Below the pieces are notes generated by a model that had not been told where the DNA came from, did not search any database, and worked only from the letters and a program-made list of their open reading frames with translations. 64,000 nucleotides of DNA from Notospermus geniculatus (lineage: Eukaryota > Nemertea > Pilidiophora > Heteronemertea > Lineidae): the NCBI GenBank assembly GCA_002633025.1, contig NMRB01000642.1, positions 177,862-241,861 of the forward strand, given 5' to 3'. This document shows positions 11,110 through 22,690 of this stretch, piece by piece. Within the stretch, counting starts at the first letter, position 1. Every line of letters begins with the position of its first letter. The translations under genes were made by a program, and so were the position numbers.

Positions 11110-11943
11110 CTCATTTATATTTTGGAAGATACTAGTAATATGGCAAACAAGTTTAACATGGATCAATTATGTTGAAAATTTTTTAAAAAACGGTGTTAAG
11201 TTTTTTTAAATAGCCCAGCAGCCCCCAGCCGTGATTCTGGTCTGCAGCGTACTCCCTCACGATGGATGGTGTGATACTCGCCCAAGTGACTGGGGTTCAC
11301 TCTGGGCTAGCCCGAGTAAAGCGCGAGTGGTGACGTTCTAAAGAAAAAGAAGCTCCCGCGAGTAAGTGCGAAGAAATCGAACACGCTAAAGGAAAGCGCC
11401 CCTGATCTAGCAGAGATCCCCTTTAAGTAAAGTCACCAACAGTGATGGTGTTGAGATGGTCTCTGTTCTGACAGAGATACCATGGAGTCTGCAGACCAAT
11501 ATGCATACTGGGGCAAGTGCCAGTGCCAGGTTTTGAACCAACCCACTTGCCACTTGTAATATAGCAGTTTCAGTTTGGTAAATATCGACGCCTGTCTGCT
11601 GAACGAAAGTTTTGACAGCTCATGTATGTGTCTTTCATTGTGTCCATACATCGGTATTTGTTCGTATGTATATATCAATGACACTTCACCCGCTCACCGA
11701 CATCGGTATTCACTCGCCATCGCCCACTTCATTACTTGTCGGCCTCGCTAGCTCACTGATGACCACACTCTAATCTGAATTGAGTGACATCGTTAGGCGA
11801 TAATAGAGGACATCGGGTCTTATGGCAGTGGCAACGGAAGGAACGTTCAGAAGATGATGAGAGAAGACGTGTAGCCAAAGTTCCGATAATCTTTTACTGA
11901 AAGGACGGGGTCATTCCTTATACCCCCGTCACACTTAGTTCGA
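11110..11943. other. No recognisable feature
   Basis: No open frame with family motifs, no clear inverted repeat and no RNA gene could be supported. Confidence 0.45.
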
Positions 11944-12557
11944 ATCAGCAGGAATCAAGCAGAACCAGCCGGAATGACAAATTTGCAAAATTCGAGCTGG
12001 ATTCGGGAGAGAATAAGAATGCGCTTCAAATACTTGGAACGCAGCTCGAATTCACCTCGAATTTGGTCAGAAATCCCGCAGAATGGCTGCAGAATATGGG
12101 TAGAATGTCGAAGAATTCACGAAGAATGCCTCTCGAATACAAAAAACGCGCTTGGAATGTTCTTCGATTGTAACAGGAATTTCACAAGAATGGTGCCCGA
12201 CAGGCTGCAATTTTCATGAGTCTGAGCTCAACTGGCAGGAATAGACTGGATTGTCCTTCGAATGCGATCGGAATGTTTCAAATGCTGTTGGAAGGCCGTC
12301 GGACTATTTAGAACGCAGTAAGAATGCAGATGGAATACACTTCGAATGCTGTTCGATATTTCTCCACTCGGAATGCACCTCGATAATTTTGAACATGTGC
12401 AAAACATTCCGGCAGACCACAGGAATGGGCCGGAACATTACGAACGCAGTCGGAATCCAGTCAGAATTTTTAGAATGCACTTCGATTGTCGAGGAATGGA
12501 CTACGAATTGTCATTCCGACGGCATTCCTGCTCATTCTTCCTCTAGTGTGACGGGGG
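11944..12557. mobile_element. TA-flanked element saturated with GAAT motifs
   Basis: CCCCCGTCACACT at the left matches the inverse AGTGTGACGGGGG at the right, with TA at both flanks (11942-11943, 12558-12559). Across all 614 bases the core GAAT (often CGAAT, GGAATG or AGAATG) recurs at short intervals, in places every 10-11 bases. Three overlapping open frames read through it only because the word lacks stops. Confidence 0.8.
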
Positions 12558-12841
12558 TATTATCTATCTTAATACGACTGGTGGAAAATTTTTCTAAAAT
12601 CCCATCGAAGGATATAAGCTTACATGTAGGCTACCCAACCCTGATCATACTTTGCTTCACTGTTTGTTAGTGTACAGGAATTTTCTGACACTTTTTGCAG
12701 GTGATCCAGCTTCTTAGCGTCTTCGAATTTGTGGCACGCAGGGATCTGAAATGAGTGACTATGGTTCCCCTCCTTCAGTCTCGTCGAGTTGACTACCGTG
12801 CATCGTGCAGTACATTTATGGTCACGTGACATCAACTATTA

Positions 12842-13222
12842 GAGAGATTGCGCAGCTTTCCGACTCCGACTCCGGCTTCAACTACCAGAATGAATTGCAG
12901 TCCGCGATTTGATGATAGACGTTTGCAAATCGTAAAATGCCGTAACTTTGTGGCTGAATAATTTTGACTCGTAATCGGAAGTGCACGTAAATCGCAAATA
13001 TTCTAGTCGTGATTCAAGTCGTAACGACTAGGATTACGACTTCAATATTCATTATTTATCCGCACTTTCGATTTATAAGGCCAACTTTTCTGCCTTCAAT
13101 TTATGGTGTTTGAGAATTTGAAAACGTCTATCAAATCGTTTTTATCAAGGATGTCCATATCAGACTGCAATTCATTCTCGTAGTTGAAGTCGGAGTCGGA
13201 GTCTGCCGCTGCGCAACCTCTC
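12842..13222. mobile_element. MITE with TATTA duplication
   Basis: A 381-base element with arms of about 60 bases containing TTGCGCAGC, GACTCCGACTCCG and GAATGAATTGCAGTC-like sequence. An exact TATTA flanks both sides (12837-12841, 13223-13227). No coding sequence. Confidence 0.8.
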
Positions 13223-13566
13223 TATTAGCATCATACGCCCTCCTGGCGACAATTAGCCACGGATCGACGGGCAATTACGACCTAGCGTTTAGTGTGCCTC
13301 GTTTATTAATGACATCGTACGGGACAACTTTATCGAAATGCCCAATCATCAACCTTTACAGCTTTGTTTCATTCCTTTATGGTCTTTTCATTATTTCTGG
13401 TTCGTTGAATGGTTTGAAGGAATGTCAAGGCGTATAAGTGTATTGACATCCCAATAAATGCGTAACGATCGCGTTCCTTGATTGTTTGATGTTCACTTAG
13501 CTCAATAATGAGCATCGTCTACTTGGCTTGAAGTCAGTTGCAAAAAGTCCACACTTTATTCCAAAG

Positions 13567-13685
13567 GGTCGTATTTTAGAACGTTCCTTAACGTTAAGGT
13601 CGACCTTAAGTCTATTGTAAAACCATCGAGAACAATAGATTTAAAGTGGACCTTAATGTTAAGGAACGTTCTAAAATACGGCACC
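13567..13685. mobile_element. MITE, GGTCGTATTTTAGAACG ends, AAG duplication
   Basis: A 119-base near-palindrome with GTTCCTTAACGTTAAGGTC arms. AAG flanks both sides. A diverged member of the GGNCC-type group. Confidence 0.75.
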
Positions 13686-13697
13686 AAGTCAGAGAAT

Positions 13698-13924
13698 GGC
13701 CCGTATTCTAGAAGCCTCCAAAACTGTAAGGTCCATGCCCTGCAAACAATGGCTGGTATAAAAGTTAGCAAATGCTTTTACTTGAGATTTGCACAGCGAG
13801 GTCCAATGTAAATGTACTGCAAAAGTTGAAGTAAAAGCATTTGCTATCTTTTATGAATAACAGCAACAATATTTTTGATGCCAGCCAATAGGTAACGTTA
13901 AAGGAAGCTTCTAAAATACGACCC
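13698..13924. mobile_element. MITE, GGCCCGTATTCTAGAAGC ends, AAT duplication, carrying a nested hairpin
   Basis: The outer arms pair GGCCCGTATTCTAGAAGC with the inverse at 13907-13924 and are flanked by AAT. A second hairpin of the 10999 family (GCAAATGCTTTTACTT arms, about 13755-13862) lies inside it and is therefore younger. Confidence 0.75.
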
Positions 13925-14412
13925 AATGAGTCTCGTTAGAGTGTTCAAAACTCTGCCGAGTGTACATGTACTCCATCACATTCCCTTGCATTTAGATATG
14001 AGAGACAGATGTGTCTGACGTTTGTAAAATTCTGCACTTACGTGTATGTCAGTTTTTTGAAAAATAGCTGATACATCAGAGAAATCATCCAACTGCAAAG
14101 TAACTTCAAAAGATTACAACTTTTTCATGCAAAATATATTCTATCCACGATGGCATACTCGTAATTCTATTGGATAGATTTTGCTGAGAGTAGAGCTGAG
14201 CACTCGCATGCATGATTCAAAATGAATTGGTAAAACATGGACATCCGCTGTAATCAATGACATTAACCTTACTCTGGCTTAATTTTACCCCTCCTTGGAT
14301 AGTCTGTGCGATGATGGATGCATGAATAATGAAGATGTGCCAAATGCCAGACGCAAAATAGCGCGATTACGCCGTGTAGTGATGAAATATTAAGACTTAT
14401 GTGATTTGATAT

Positions 14413-14625
14413 GAGGGGATGGCTGTTTAGTCTACAACTAGAGGGGGCAAAATGTTCACCACATTAAATTAAGTGTTAACCATTTTGCTTCCTCAGAAGA
14501 CTGTTTCGAAGTCTTCTATGAGGGGATGGCTGTTTAGTCTACAACTAGAGGGGGCAAATGTTCACCACATTAAATTAAGTGTTGACCATTTTGCTTCTTC
14601 AGAAGACTGTTTCGAAGTCTTCTCC
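14413..14625. repeat. Tandem duplication, unit 106 bases
   Basis: GAGGGGATGGCTGTTTAG at about 14413 recurs at about 14519, and the unit ends with the near-palindrome AGAAGACTGTTTCGAAGTCTTCT both times. The copies differ by a few bases only. Confidence 0.85.
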
Positions 14626-14713
14626 CTTTTTTTACCGCAGTGGCACTTATTTTATACTTTTGGACACTACGACTCTCTGGTATAAAAATACTGTTGCCCA
14701 AATGTTAGGGCCT

Positions 14714-15019
14714 GTCTACACCATCAACATCTTCAAAACATTTCTAAAAACATTCAGTTGCCACAAATCTGCAACACCCTTGTTTTGGGGTTGTTGCACA
14801 GTGTCGACAGGACTTGCAACAGTTCAAAACATGTTTTGAAAATATTTTAGAAATGTTTTAAAAGAAATGTCATGTGAATTCTTCTGCAAACATTTTCAGA
14901 ACACGTTTTAAATCGTTGCAAGTCTGTCCACTCTGTGCAACAATCTCAAAACAAGGGTGTTGCAGATTTGTTGCAACTCAATATTTTAGAAATGTTTTGG
15001 AAATGTTGATGGTGTGGAC
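14714..15019. mobile_element. Inverted-repeat element with AAAACATTT and GTTGCA words
   Basis: GTCTACACCATCAACAT on the left pairs with the inverse at 15003-15019. The interior repeats AAACATTTC/GAAATGTTT and GTTGCAA/TTGCAAC. About 306 bases, no coding sequence. Confidence 0.75.
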
Positions 15020-15532
15020 GCTTCGGTCATCTGACATCTAACTACCACCAGTTCTTAGAACAGTTTGTGTTCCCCTGACGAATTGCTGTAAGCGCACACC
15101 ACTGCGATGGTGCATGTCAACACACGTCTCAGAAAACACTAAGCAGAGTGGATTTTAATCTTTTGAAACATTCGCGTTTTGATATTCAAGCTACAGCCGG
15201 GATTTTGCTGACAATTCGCATTAATTTAATGAACAATGTTTTGCACACTGGGTGCATTTCACGCCATTATTCAGATTAAAATATTCAGAACGACTGCTTT
15301 GCGTCAGTGTATGCGCGAAGTCTGTTCGTTTCCCTGTACGTGATATGGTGATTAGTCTCAAAACGTTTCGTATGTCATTTTCTTTCTTTCTTTAGTTACA
15401 TAGCACTGCTGAGCTACATGTGGTTTGTCCATGGACCCCTAAACCTAAGAAACATACGTATTCTCTACTGCACTATTCACCACGTCTCATGGAATTGTGC
15501 TTTGCAACAACTCTGTGCAAAGATGAGTCTAA
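15020..15532. other. No recognisable feature
   Basis: No supported gene, repeat or RNA. Confidence 0.45.
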
Positions 15533-15941
15533 AGGGGGTCTACACTAGGTTGCACCAAGTTGCAAGTTGCTGCAACCTGCAACTTGATACAGTCTACCTG
15601 TGACGTTTACACACAACAACATCCAGCGTGATCTAGTTGCAAAAGTTCCAACAAGTTGCAGAATTTTTGGCGGGAATCCCTTGTTCGGCAGCCATTTTGG
15701 CTTTAGTAGAAGTCACGTGATTTTTTGTTGTATTCTCATTGGCCATAGACGTGCAACTTGTTGCAACTTCACCAGAAAATAGGATCTGGATCCTAAATTT
15801 GCAACTAGTTGCAGTAGGTTGTTGCAACAAGTTGCATGCCCGTTTACACATCCAACTTTGATGAAACTTTTTGGTCTCATCAGTTTTATGCAACAAGTTG
15901 CATGAAGTTGCAGATGAAAAGTTGCATGTGTAAACCGCTCT
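15533..15941. mobile_element. TAA-flanked element built from GTTGCAA
   Basis: Begins AGGGGGTCTACAC and ends with the inverse of AGAGCGGTTTACAC. TAA flanks both ends (15530-15532, 15942-15944). CAAGTTGCA and TTGCAACTTG recur through all 409 bases on both strands. Frames through it are not genes. Confidence 0.75.
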
Positions 15942-16539
15942 TAAGATGCGAGGCGAAAACAGCTCGGAAATTAAACGCGTTATGTGACTGCAACGAGATT
16001 TGTGAACTTGTGACATTTTACAAGTCCAATACGAAGATCGGAACCCTAGGGATCAACCACTACGGTTATTCCAGGAACCACATATCATTTTTGATGGGAA
16101 AAAGTGAAGACAATCATCTCCAAGACACCTGCTGATGATTTCCAAGAGGCACCTTGTGACCTTCTGTCTAACGTGCTGATTGCTGATTCCTCAAGAAGTC
16201 AGTCAATTTACTTCGATATTTCCCCAAGGGTTGTCCAGTGCTTCAACAATTTCCCTGGGATTGTACAGTTATTTGCTTCCGTCCAAAGTAAAGGATCGAC
16301 AACACCGCATGTTGTCCTGCAAGCAGACTGTGAATGAAGGAAGGATCTGGTACGTACGGTACAGACTTAACGAGGTATTTCGTCAAATGTAACTTCGTTT
16401 CAGGAGGGAACGAGTCGTTTTGGGGGCAGAAATTTAATCACCAATTCCGGAATCGGACAGATGTAGCTATCATGACAAAAAAGTGATATCCAACATAGAG
16501 CACAAAAAACGACACACAAAATGATAACATCAAGTCGTC

Positions 16540-16706
16540 TCCGAATTTCGCAAATTTTCGACCCCAACCGGGGTCTTCCTCAGGCACTTTCTAGAACATG
16601 TAGAAGAGATCCCAGATTGATAACCATCCACTTCTCATTCACTTCTGGGATCTCTACTAGAAAGTGCCTGAGGAAGACCCCGGTTGGAGTCGAAATATGC
16701 GAAATT
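16540..16706. repeat. Hairpin with about 65-base arms
   Basis: Left arm ATTTCGCAAATTTTCGAC..GGGGTCTTCCTCAGGCAC and right arm GTGCCTGAGGAAGACCCC..GCGAAAT pair almost completely around a centre near 16620. It is possibly a MITE or a hairpin RNA source; flanks give no clear duplication. Confidence 0.7.
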
Positions 16707-18294
16707 CGTTTACCATCATGACAAAAAACGGTGGAGAAAATCGAGAACCATTTGTGGGTCGATCACAGTTCCCCTTCATGATTTGCAGCGTCTTGCTCCC
16801 AAAAGGTTAAACGACCAATATAGAATGACGCAATTTCATTTCGTATAGAATGAATTTGGATTCGGGGTACGGTAACACGGTATGGTTATCGATGAGAAAA
16901 TAACTTGGTATAGAACGCGGCCCGGATCTCTGGCCTAGCTGACACTAATGAATGATGAGACGAAATGGGTATTTGATAGTTGGGTCTCGTCGTTGCGATA
17001 TTCATCATGATAGGATTCAGAAGTAAAGAAAATAAGTGAGGCTTGATCGCATCCAGATTCGCTGTATTCATTTTCTGATTGAGGCAATTCTTTTTTTGTA
17101 CAGCTCGGAGATTACTGAGGCCCTGGTAATGTTGTTTTAGTGGAATGTATTGTGACTCGATCTGCTTTCAGATGCCATGTCGGATTCCCCCTCTGTTGTA
17201 CCATCGAGAAGTCAGTATTGGGTGTAGTTCATGGTGATTTGTATTGTTTTGAACAAAAGAACCACATCGTATGTACATAAGTTGTATGTGGAACATTAAT
17301 TTACGTAATACATGTATTACTTTCGACGAATTACTTTGCCTGTTACGTGTGAAACAATTTTATCGGATTTGGCTATGTCAATTACCAGTGGCACCTTTTT
17401 GGGGGAATCAATCCCACTTTAAGGTCGATCTATAGTCACTGGGTTTTCCCCCAGACAAGCGCATTCCAAGCGGCCCACTGGCGTGTAACCAAATGAACCA
17501 TAATGAATAATAATTGCCTCAACTCTGTTCGCCAATTTTAGGCCGCGTTAGCCCTCAAATAGATTTTATTGTTGTCAGTCAATTATAGGCCTTGGCATTC
17601 AATGGTCCGCTGATTTCCCCACGTAATATTTGGAAACGCACTATAGTGAACGTGTGTTGCGAATAGTAAACAAACCCACGTGAAGAATAAAGTTTCAAAT
17701 TTGTGAGCAGTTTTTCTCCCACTTTTATAAACATTTTTTAAACTTTGAAAACGGAAGTGTGTTGTTCACCAAATGGAGCTTGTCCGTATAACAGCCGATT
17801 CTGGGTTTTTAAAGTAGATGTTCGCGAAATTCACAAAACAGAGAAAATTTTGTGGAGTAAAAGCCAAACTTTGTTAATTATAAGCTTAATTAGCATATTT
17901 TTTAAAAATCTGCGGTTATACCGACATGCGCTAGGTATGACTGCGTCTTTTCCAACAGAGTTTGCTTCGATGCGACATAGCATGTTGACGTAAAATTGCT
18001 CAAGGAAATTTTTTCGGCCTTTCCAACAAAGTCATATTTCTGGGCAATCCGGAAATAGGATCCAGTTATTTAGCGTGAAAGTTCACTTAGATACTTCATA
18101 CGTAACGTACCGCACCAGAAATGTTTTTGTAATCATTGTTATCAATGAATTATCACGAATTTAAGTTGGGCAGTTCGGCGCCACGCAATGGGTATAGATC
18201 GACCTTAATCCCATTCACGAAGAAAATCTCGTCTAAGTACACCACCTACCTATTTTCTCAAACAAACGGTTGGGACCCCGCGATTTTACGAAAT
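16707..18294. other. No recognisable feature
   Basis: AT-rich with short overlapping frames only. Nothing could be supported. Confidence 0.45.
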
Positions 18295-18407
18295 GGCCCA
18301 GAGTCTATATTCATAAACTTACTTCAGTCAAACTGTGATACTTATCTTTTGTGTTGAATAAAGGATAAGTGTCACACTTAGACTCGTAGTTTTATGAATA
18401 TTGGCCC
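18295..18407. mobile_element. MITE of the GGCCC/TATTCATAAA family, copy 1
   Basis: About 113 bases. The inverted arms include TATTCATAAAC..ACTTAC and AACTGTGATACTTATC around GTGTTGAACAAAGG. The left end is slightly degraded. It abuts the next copy with two bases between. Confidence 0.8.
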
Positions 18408-18408
18408 A

Positions 18409-18979
18409 GGGCCCATATTCATAAACTTACTTTAAGTCAAACTGTGATACTTATCTTTTGTGTTGAGCAAAGGATAAGTGTCACACTTATGCCCGGTTGT
18501 TCAGGTGTGGCTCACGTGAGCCTGGCTTATTCCTCAAACCCGAGTTCACGTAAGTCGCGCTTATGTCTGGTCATAAGAACAGCTTAATCAATTCCGAGTT
18601 TATTGCACAGCCTGAATTAAACTTGGGATCACTGAAGCCTGGCTTATTACCCTCCTTCCCAATGCTTTCCTGTACAATTTGCTCGATGATGTCTGCCCGG
18701 TTGCTCAGGTGTGGCTTACGTGAGCTGAACCAATGCTTCTGCCATCTACAAAGTCAGGGCATAGAGTGAATAGGCCTACCATTGTAAGTCGCGCTTATAA
18801 CCACCCCACAGCCAGGTTTAACATAAGAAAGGCTTAAGCTTGGCTTGTGTTTGAAGACCAACCTGCGCAACGCACTGTGAAATATAAGTCTGGCTTAAGC
18901 CACGCTTATGTCGGGATCGACCCAACTCTGGCTTAAGCCAAGGCTGAACAACCGGGCATTAGACTATGAATATGGGCCC
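18409..18979. mobile_element. Same MITE family, copy 2, interrupted by a nested element
   Basis: The left part (18409-18489) and right part (18959-18979) are the two pieces of one element beginning and ending GGGCCC. The gap between them is filled by the TTA-flanked element at 18490-18958. Confidence 0.8.
18490..18958. mobile_element. Nested element with TTA duplication and GGCTTA words
   Basis: Begins TGCCCGGTTGTTCAG and ends with its inverse. TTA flanks both sides (18487-18489, 18959-18961), and removing one copy restores the host MITE. TTA 3-base duplications are typical of PIF/Harbinger. The interior is filled with GGCTTA/TAAGCC and CACGTGAGCC-like words. Confidence 0.8.
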
Positions 18980-18980
18980 A

Positions 18981-19094
18981 GGGCCCATATCCATAAAACT
19001 ACTTACATGTAAGTCTAAGTTTGACACTATCCTTCGTTCAACACAAAAGATAAGTGTCACACTTTGACTTAAGTATGTTTATGAATATGGGCCC
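18981..19094. mobile_element. Same MITE family, copy 3
   Basis: About 114 bases, GGGCCCATATCCATAAAAC to its inverse, adjacent to copy 2. The arm order around the AACACAAAAGATAAGTG centre is reversed relative to copy 1. Confidence 0.8.
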
Positions 19095-19670
19095 AGACGA
19101 CTAAGTACGGTAAACAGTACATCGATATTGGTCCTCTTGGTGTGCGGTTAGTCCCTTCTCCATGTATGACATGAGGATCACGAAGTGCGTAATTTACCCA
19201 TATTCATTCCCTCTCCCAAGAACGGCTATATCTGCTGGTACTGCGTCTGCTGACAAAAGAAGCCTTATTCATGAAGGATATCGAACATAAACCGTATTGC
19301 CTTAATCTGGCAAACCAATCGTAAGAAACACCACAACGGATATGTTACGAACCGAATGGCATTCCAACAATTGTGGAGGGAATGTTTATCCTCTCTCAAG
19401 CTGACATGCACTACTGTGGCCCCAGATTTATTGTGGTGATAACGCTTCTTCTTCTTTGAATGCCATGTATCGTTGAGACTGGCCATTATTGGTGCCCTTT
19501 TCGGTACCAAACTCATTACTGCGTCCATTCTTCTTGGCGAAGGATCTATCTTACCACGCGATCATCGCGTCTGCCCGTCTCAGGATTTACCAGACGCAAT
19601 ATCTCTCTGTCTCTCTTTGAATAACTCACCTATGCCTGGGTGCATGCCGTCAAAACGTGTTGCAAATTTG
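19095..19670. other. No gene recognised
   Basis: No supported gene. About 35 bases near 19635-19670 (GCATGCCGTCAAAACG) recur after the Tc1 relic at about 20262-20295, so the relic lies between direct copies of this flank. Confidence 0.4.
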
Positions 19671-20204
19671 AAGTAGTGTGCAAAAATATTAGAACACTTG
19701 CCATGAACTGGAAAACGAAGTATTATTTCAATGAAATGACCCCCAATGTAGCCATGAAACCATCGTTTCTTTCATTAATGGAACCTTCAACCACACTGAT
19801 ATATTGCATAACGAATGTTCCAGAGACACCTGCATGATACCTTTGTCAATTTCTGGGGAACATACTGCACTTTGGAAATGTTGAATAACTCTAAGGAAAC
19901 TCTCAGGAATGAGCTTCTGAGAGCGTGGAATAACATTGGGGTTGAAACGCTTAGAAAATACATAGACACAATGCCAGAAAGATGCGCTGCTGTGATTGCT
20001 GCCAAAGGGGGGCATAATAAATATTGGAGTAAAATGTAAAAAAAAGGACTGGACTGATAAATTCGTAGGTAAAAGAATCTCAGTACCTTGTCTTTACCCT
20101 ATGCAATGGCAGGAAAGTGAAATCCAGGCTCTGGGACCAAATAAAACATCTGTTTCTTAAGATTTGCCAAGTGTTCTAATATTTTTGCACACCACTGTAT
20201 ATTA
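19671..20204 (+). mobile_element. Degenerate Tc1-like transposon
   Basis: The right end reads GCAAAAATATTAGAACACTTGG on the complementary strand and terminates in CCACTGTA, the CAGT-TA end expected of Tc1/mariner elements. The left end has GTGTGCAAAAATATTAG with a decayed tip. Only the last part of a transposase frame remains between them. Confidence 0.75.
19815..20039 (+). pseudogene. Tc1-like transposase, C-terminal fragment
   Basis: About 74 codons remain, ending in TAA at 20037-20039. The peptide contains LRAWNNIG, a leucine-lysine helix, IDTMPERCAAVI and AAKGGH, the conserved C-terminal sequence of Tc1 transposases, where the usual text is W..I....L..LI.SMPRR...VI...GG.T.Y. The DNA-binding domain and the catalytic DDE core are absent or unrecognisable upstream, so the protein cannot be functional. 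It sits inside a short element with Tc1-type ends, which makes this an internally deleted copy and not a host gene. Confidence 0.8.
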
Positions 20205-20976
20205 CGACCTTATTCTTAATTTTGACAACTTATATCAACGCACAGCATCAACGCGGACTGGGTGTATGCCGCCAAAACGTACTGCAAATTTCCTACTCCG
20301 TGCACCTACATGTATATCACAGCGTTCTTCTTAATTTTGACACCTTGTATCAATGCACAGTACATCAACATGTACCCTCAGCTAGTCTGTTCCTGAGAAC
20401 ATTGATAAATGGGAACCACAGTGTGCTGTTCTGGCATACTCAACGCCGTTATTAGCAAGCAGTCAAAGATAACAAGGATACGTGCCTCTGGCTGAAACAC
20501 ATGATCGTTATTGGCTTTGTAGAGTAAAGGAATGTCTAAGAAGAGAGACGAGCGTTATCTACAATGTCCTCGAGACTTGTGGAGTGCTACTTCTTCAGTA
20601 ATTAGCAAGTATCGGCGTCTGCAGTTGAGAGATATTCTAACAAGAGCCAACTGCATGGTGTACTTTTTCTGAGTGATAATTGAGGAGAAGGTTCAAATTT
20701 GAACACCATTTCGGGGCCTCTTCCATCATGGAAACTGGGCAAATGGGCAAAATACTACCGATTAGTAGGCGCCTGCAGTTAGCGGATATTCTAATCCAAG
20801 CCAACTGCATTACGTACATTTTTTCCAGAGGCAGTTGACTAGGTGATGTTTCAACACTGCTGTGAACACTGTGCAGTGATCATTGGTCAACATGTAAGAT
20901 ACCACGAAAATCATTTACAACATATTTCTTCCGAAGGCGAATGTCGCTCAGAAAGTGAGCCTGAATGAACTACAAA
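20205..20976. other. No gene recognised; one imperfect duplication
   Basis: The block GCAGTTG(A)GAGATATTCTAA..AGCCAACTGCAT near 20620-20655 recurs at about 20775-20812. No coding or RNA feature could be supported. Confidence 0.4.
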
Positions 20977-21106
20977 GGCGCCGCTTCACGTGACTGTTTT
21001 CTGTCGAAAGTTTGCTGTCAGATAGTCAATTATTGCTGTCAGACAGCAAACATTGCTGTCATACAGTACTGTATGACAGCAATTATTGCTGTTTGAGAGC
21101 GGCGCC
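20977..21106. mobile_element. Short MITE with TTGCTGTCA words
   Basis: AAGGCGCCGCT on the left pairs with AGCGGCGCCTT on the right. The centre holds a palindrome around ACAGTACTGT. It abuts the TTAA of the next element. Confidence 0.65.
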
Positions 21107-21110
21107 TTAA

Positions 21111-21356
21111 AGGACTTCGACGTCCAAGTTGTAAACAAACCAATTGTTTACAAACAGTGGTCGGCAAACTAGTTTTATTCCTTCGTGAAGGTGGTAGCAC
21201 CAGTAGCGCTCCGTGATCATTAGACTGGTGCCCGGTCCAATGCAACTCACGATATTCACGTCAGTACATATCACCGGCAATAGGTGGCAGCACCGCAGGC
21301 GTCGCGTGGATAGAGAACCAGTGAGTGAGTGTTTACAACTTGGACGTCCAGCTCCT
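21111..21356. mobile_element. TTAA MITE, first of two full copies
   Basis: 246 bases with ends AGGA(C/G)..GACGTCCAAGTTGTAAACA, flanked by exact TTAA (21107-21110, 21357-21360). A second full copy in the opposite orientation is at 61998-62248 and matches along its whole length. Confidence 0.85.
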
Positions 21357-22060
21357 TTAATAAGATGACACCAGGAGAGAATGGAAGAAACAGATTGTTT
21401 TCAGATTTCATAATAGACAGGCAATATTGAAACTGACAAGCATTTGGTTTCAACCTGCCAAGCTAAGAAGAGTGACACGTGCCTGGTTTTGCTGTGGAAG
21501 GTCACAAATATGTCACAGCTAGAATCTCTCATTTTTTGTTTCTTACGATAAATTGCCTTTTTTACCCTTGTCTCCAAACAGCCTAACAAGGCAAAAAGTA
21601 TCACGACGGCAAACAGCCATGCCTCATCGACGTGCAATTACCAGAGTTAATACATATTGCACCTTGTGTATTTTCTGCTTCATTACCTAATATGGGTAAT
21701 GCGAGCCTTAGAGCAGGTTTCCACCGCTAGGCCGAATCATGCGTCATCGTTATGTCGGAATGATCGGGAAATCCAATCTACAATTAACCGAGACGCCCGT
21801 GGGCACGAAAACACTGGTTGGCTTTTTTTATCTAGCGAAAGGCTTATTTATGTAATGGTGAAACAATGTTCGACCTCGGGTGGATGCGTTTTGGCGATTA
21901 TTGCATTTAACGCAGCAGGTGATGTCGCATGTTTTTACCTTATTCCTGTCTGGGAACGAACCAGTGCTGAGCAGACGAGGACAGGTGTTGTCATCAATGC
22001 CTCCATGGATATTTCAACTGGCATTACCTTAAGAATGGTTTCTTCAAAAATGTCAAGATT
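21357..22060 (+). other. No gene recognised; one 147-codon open frame
   Basis: An open frame of 147 codons (21657-22100) runs into the palindrome that follows. It shows no domain, signal peptide or splice context that I recognise, and its last codons lie inside repeat DNA. I do not call it a gene. Confidence 0.4.
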
Positions 22061-22690
22061 GAGGTGTAGAGGAATGATTCTTGGAAGGATAACACTTTAA
22101 TTAAAGTGTTATCGTTCCAAGAATCATCCCTCTACACCTCTGCATATGTAGTTTTTTAATATTTAATATTTAATAAAATGTTTAGAGTGAGGTGTGGAGG
22201 AATGATTCTTGGAACGATAACACTTTAATTATAGAATCATCCCTCTACACCTCTACTTATGTAGTTTTTTAAAATAAAATGTTAAGAGTGAGGTGTGGAG
22301 GAATGATTCTTTGAACGATAACACTTTATAGGTGCTCTAGTTCGAATTGTAAACATTACGATTTGTTATTTACATGGTTGATTATAATAGTTATTTTTCC
22401 TCGGACAGCTTGCAGCACCATGTATACCAAAACATTAATGTTATCTATTTTTATATCTATCTTGATAAATATTCTTGTAATTGAAATACATGTATATTGA
22501 TGATTTTACGCTCAAAAACAAACAAAACGTTGTGAACGGCGAGATTTAATTCGATTTTATCTGTTGTTAGTACCAGAAGTTGACAATAGGTGGCACACCG
22601 TAATGTTTAGAATTCGAACTAGAGCACCTTTAATGCCTATGTAGTTCTTTAATATTCTAATAGGGTATCGAGAACGCAGATTTAGATTAT
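22061..22690. repeat. Array of 80-base palindromes, one interrupted by a MITE
   Basis: The first unit (22061-22140) is a palindrome with 40-base arms and two mismatches, GAGGTGTAGAGG to CCTCTACACCTC. Related units start at 22189 (inner part of the right arm lost) and 22290. The third is cut by the element at 22330-22629, after which GCCTATGTAGTTCTTT resumes. Confidence 0.8.
22330..22629. mobile_element. TTAA-type MITE
   Basis: The ends AGGTGCTCTAGTTCGAATT and inverse enclose 300 bases. Flanks are TTAT and TTAA, so the duplication has one change. The subterminal TGTAAACA is shared with the 21111 family. Confidence 0.7.

Noticed and set aside
11974-12670. Overlapping 81-, 139- and 66-codon frames
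   Set aside because: They arise from the stop-poor GAAT word pattern of the mobile element.
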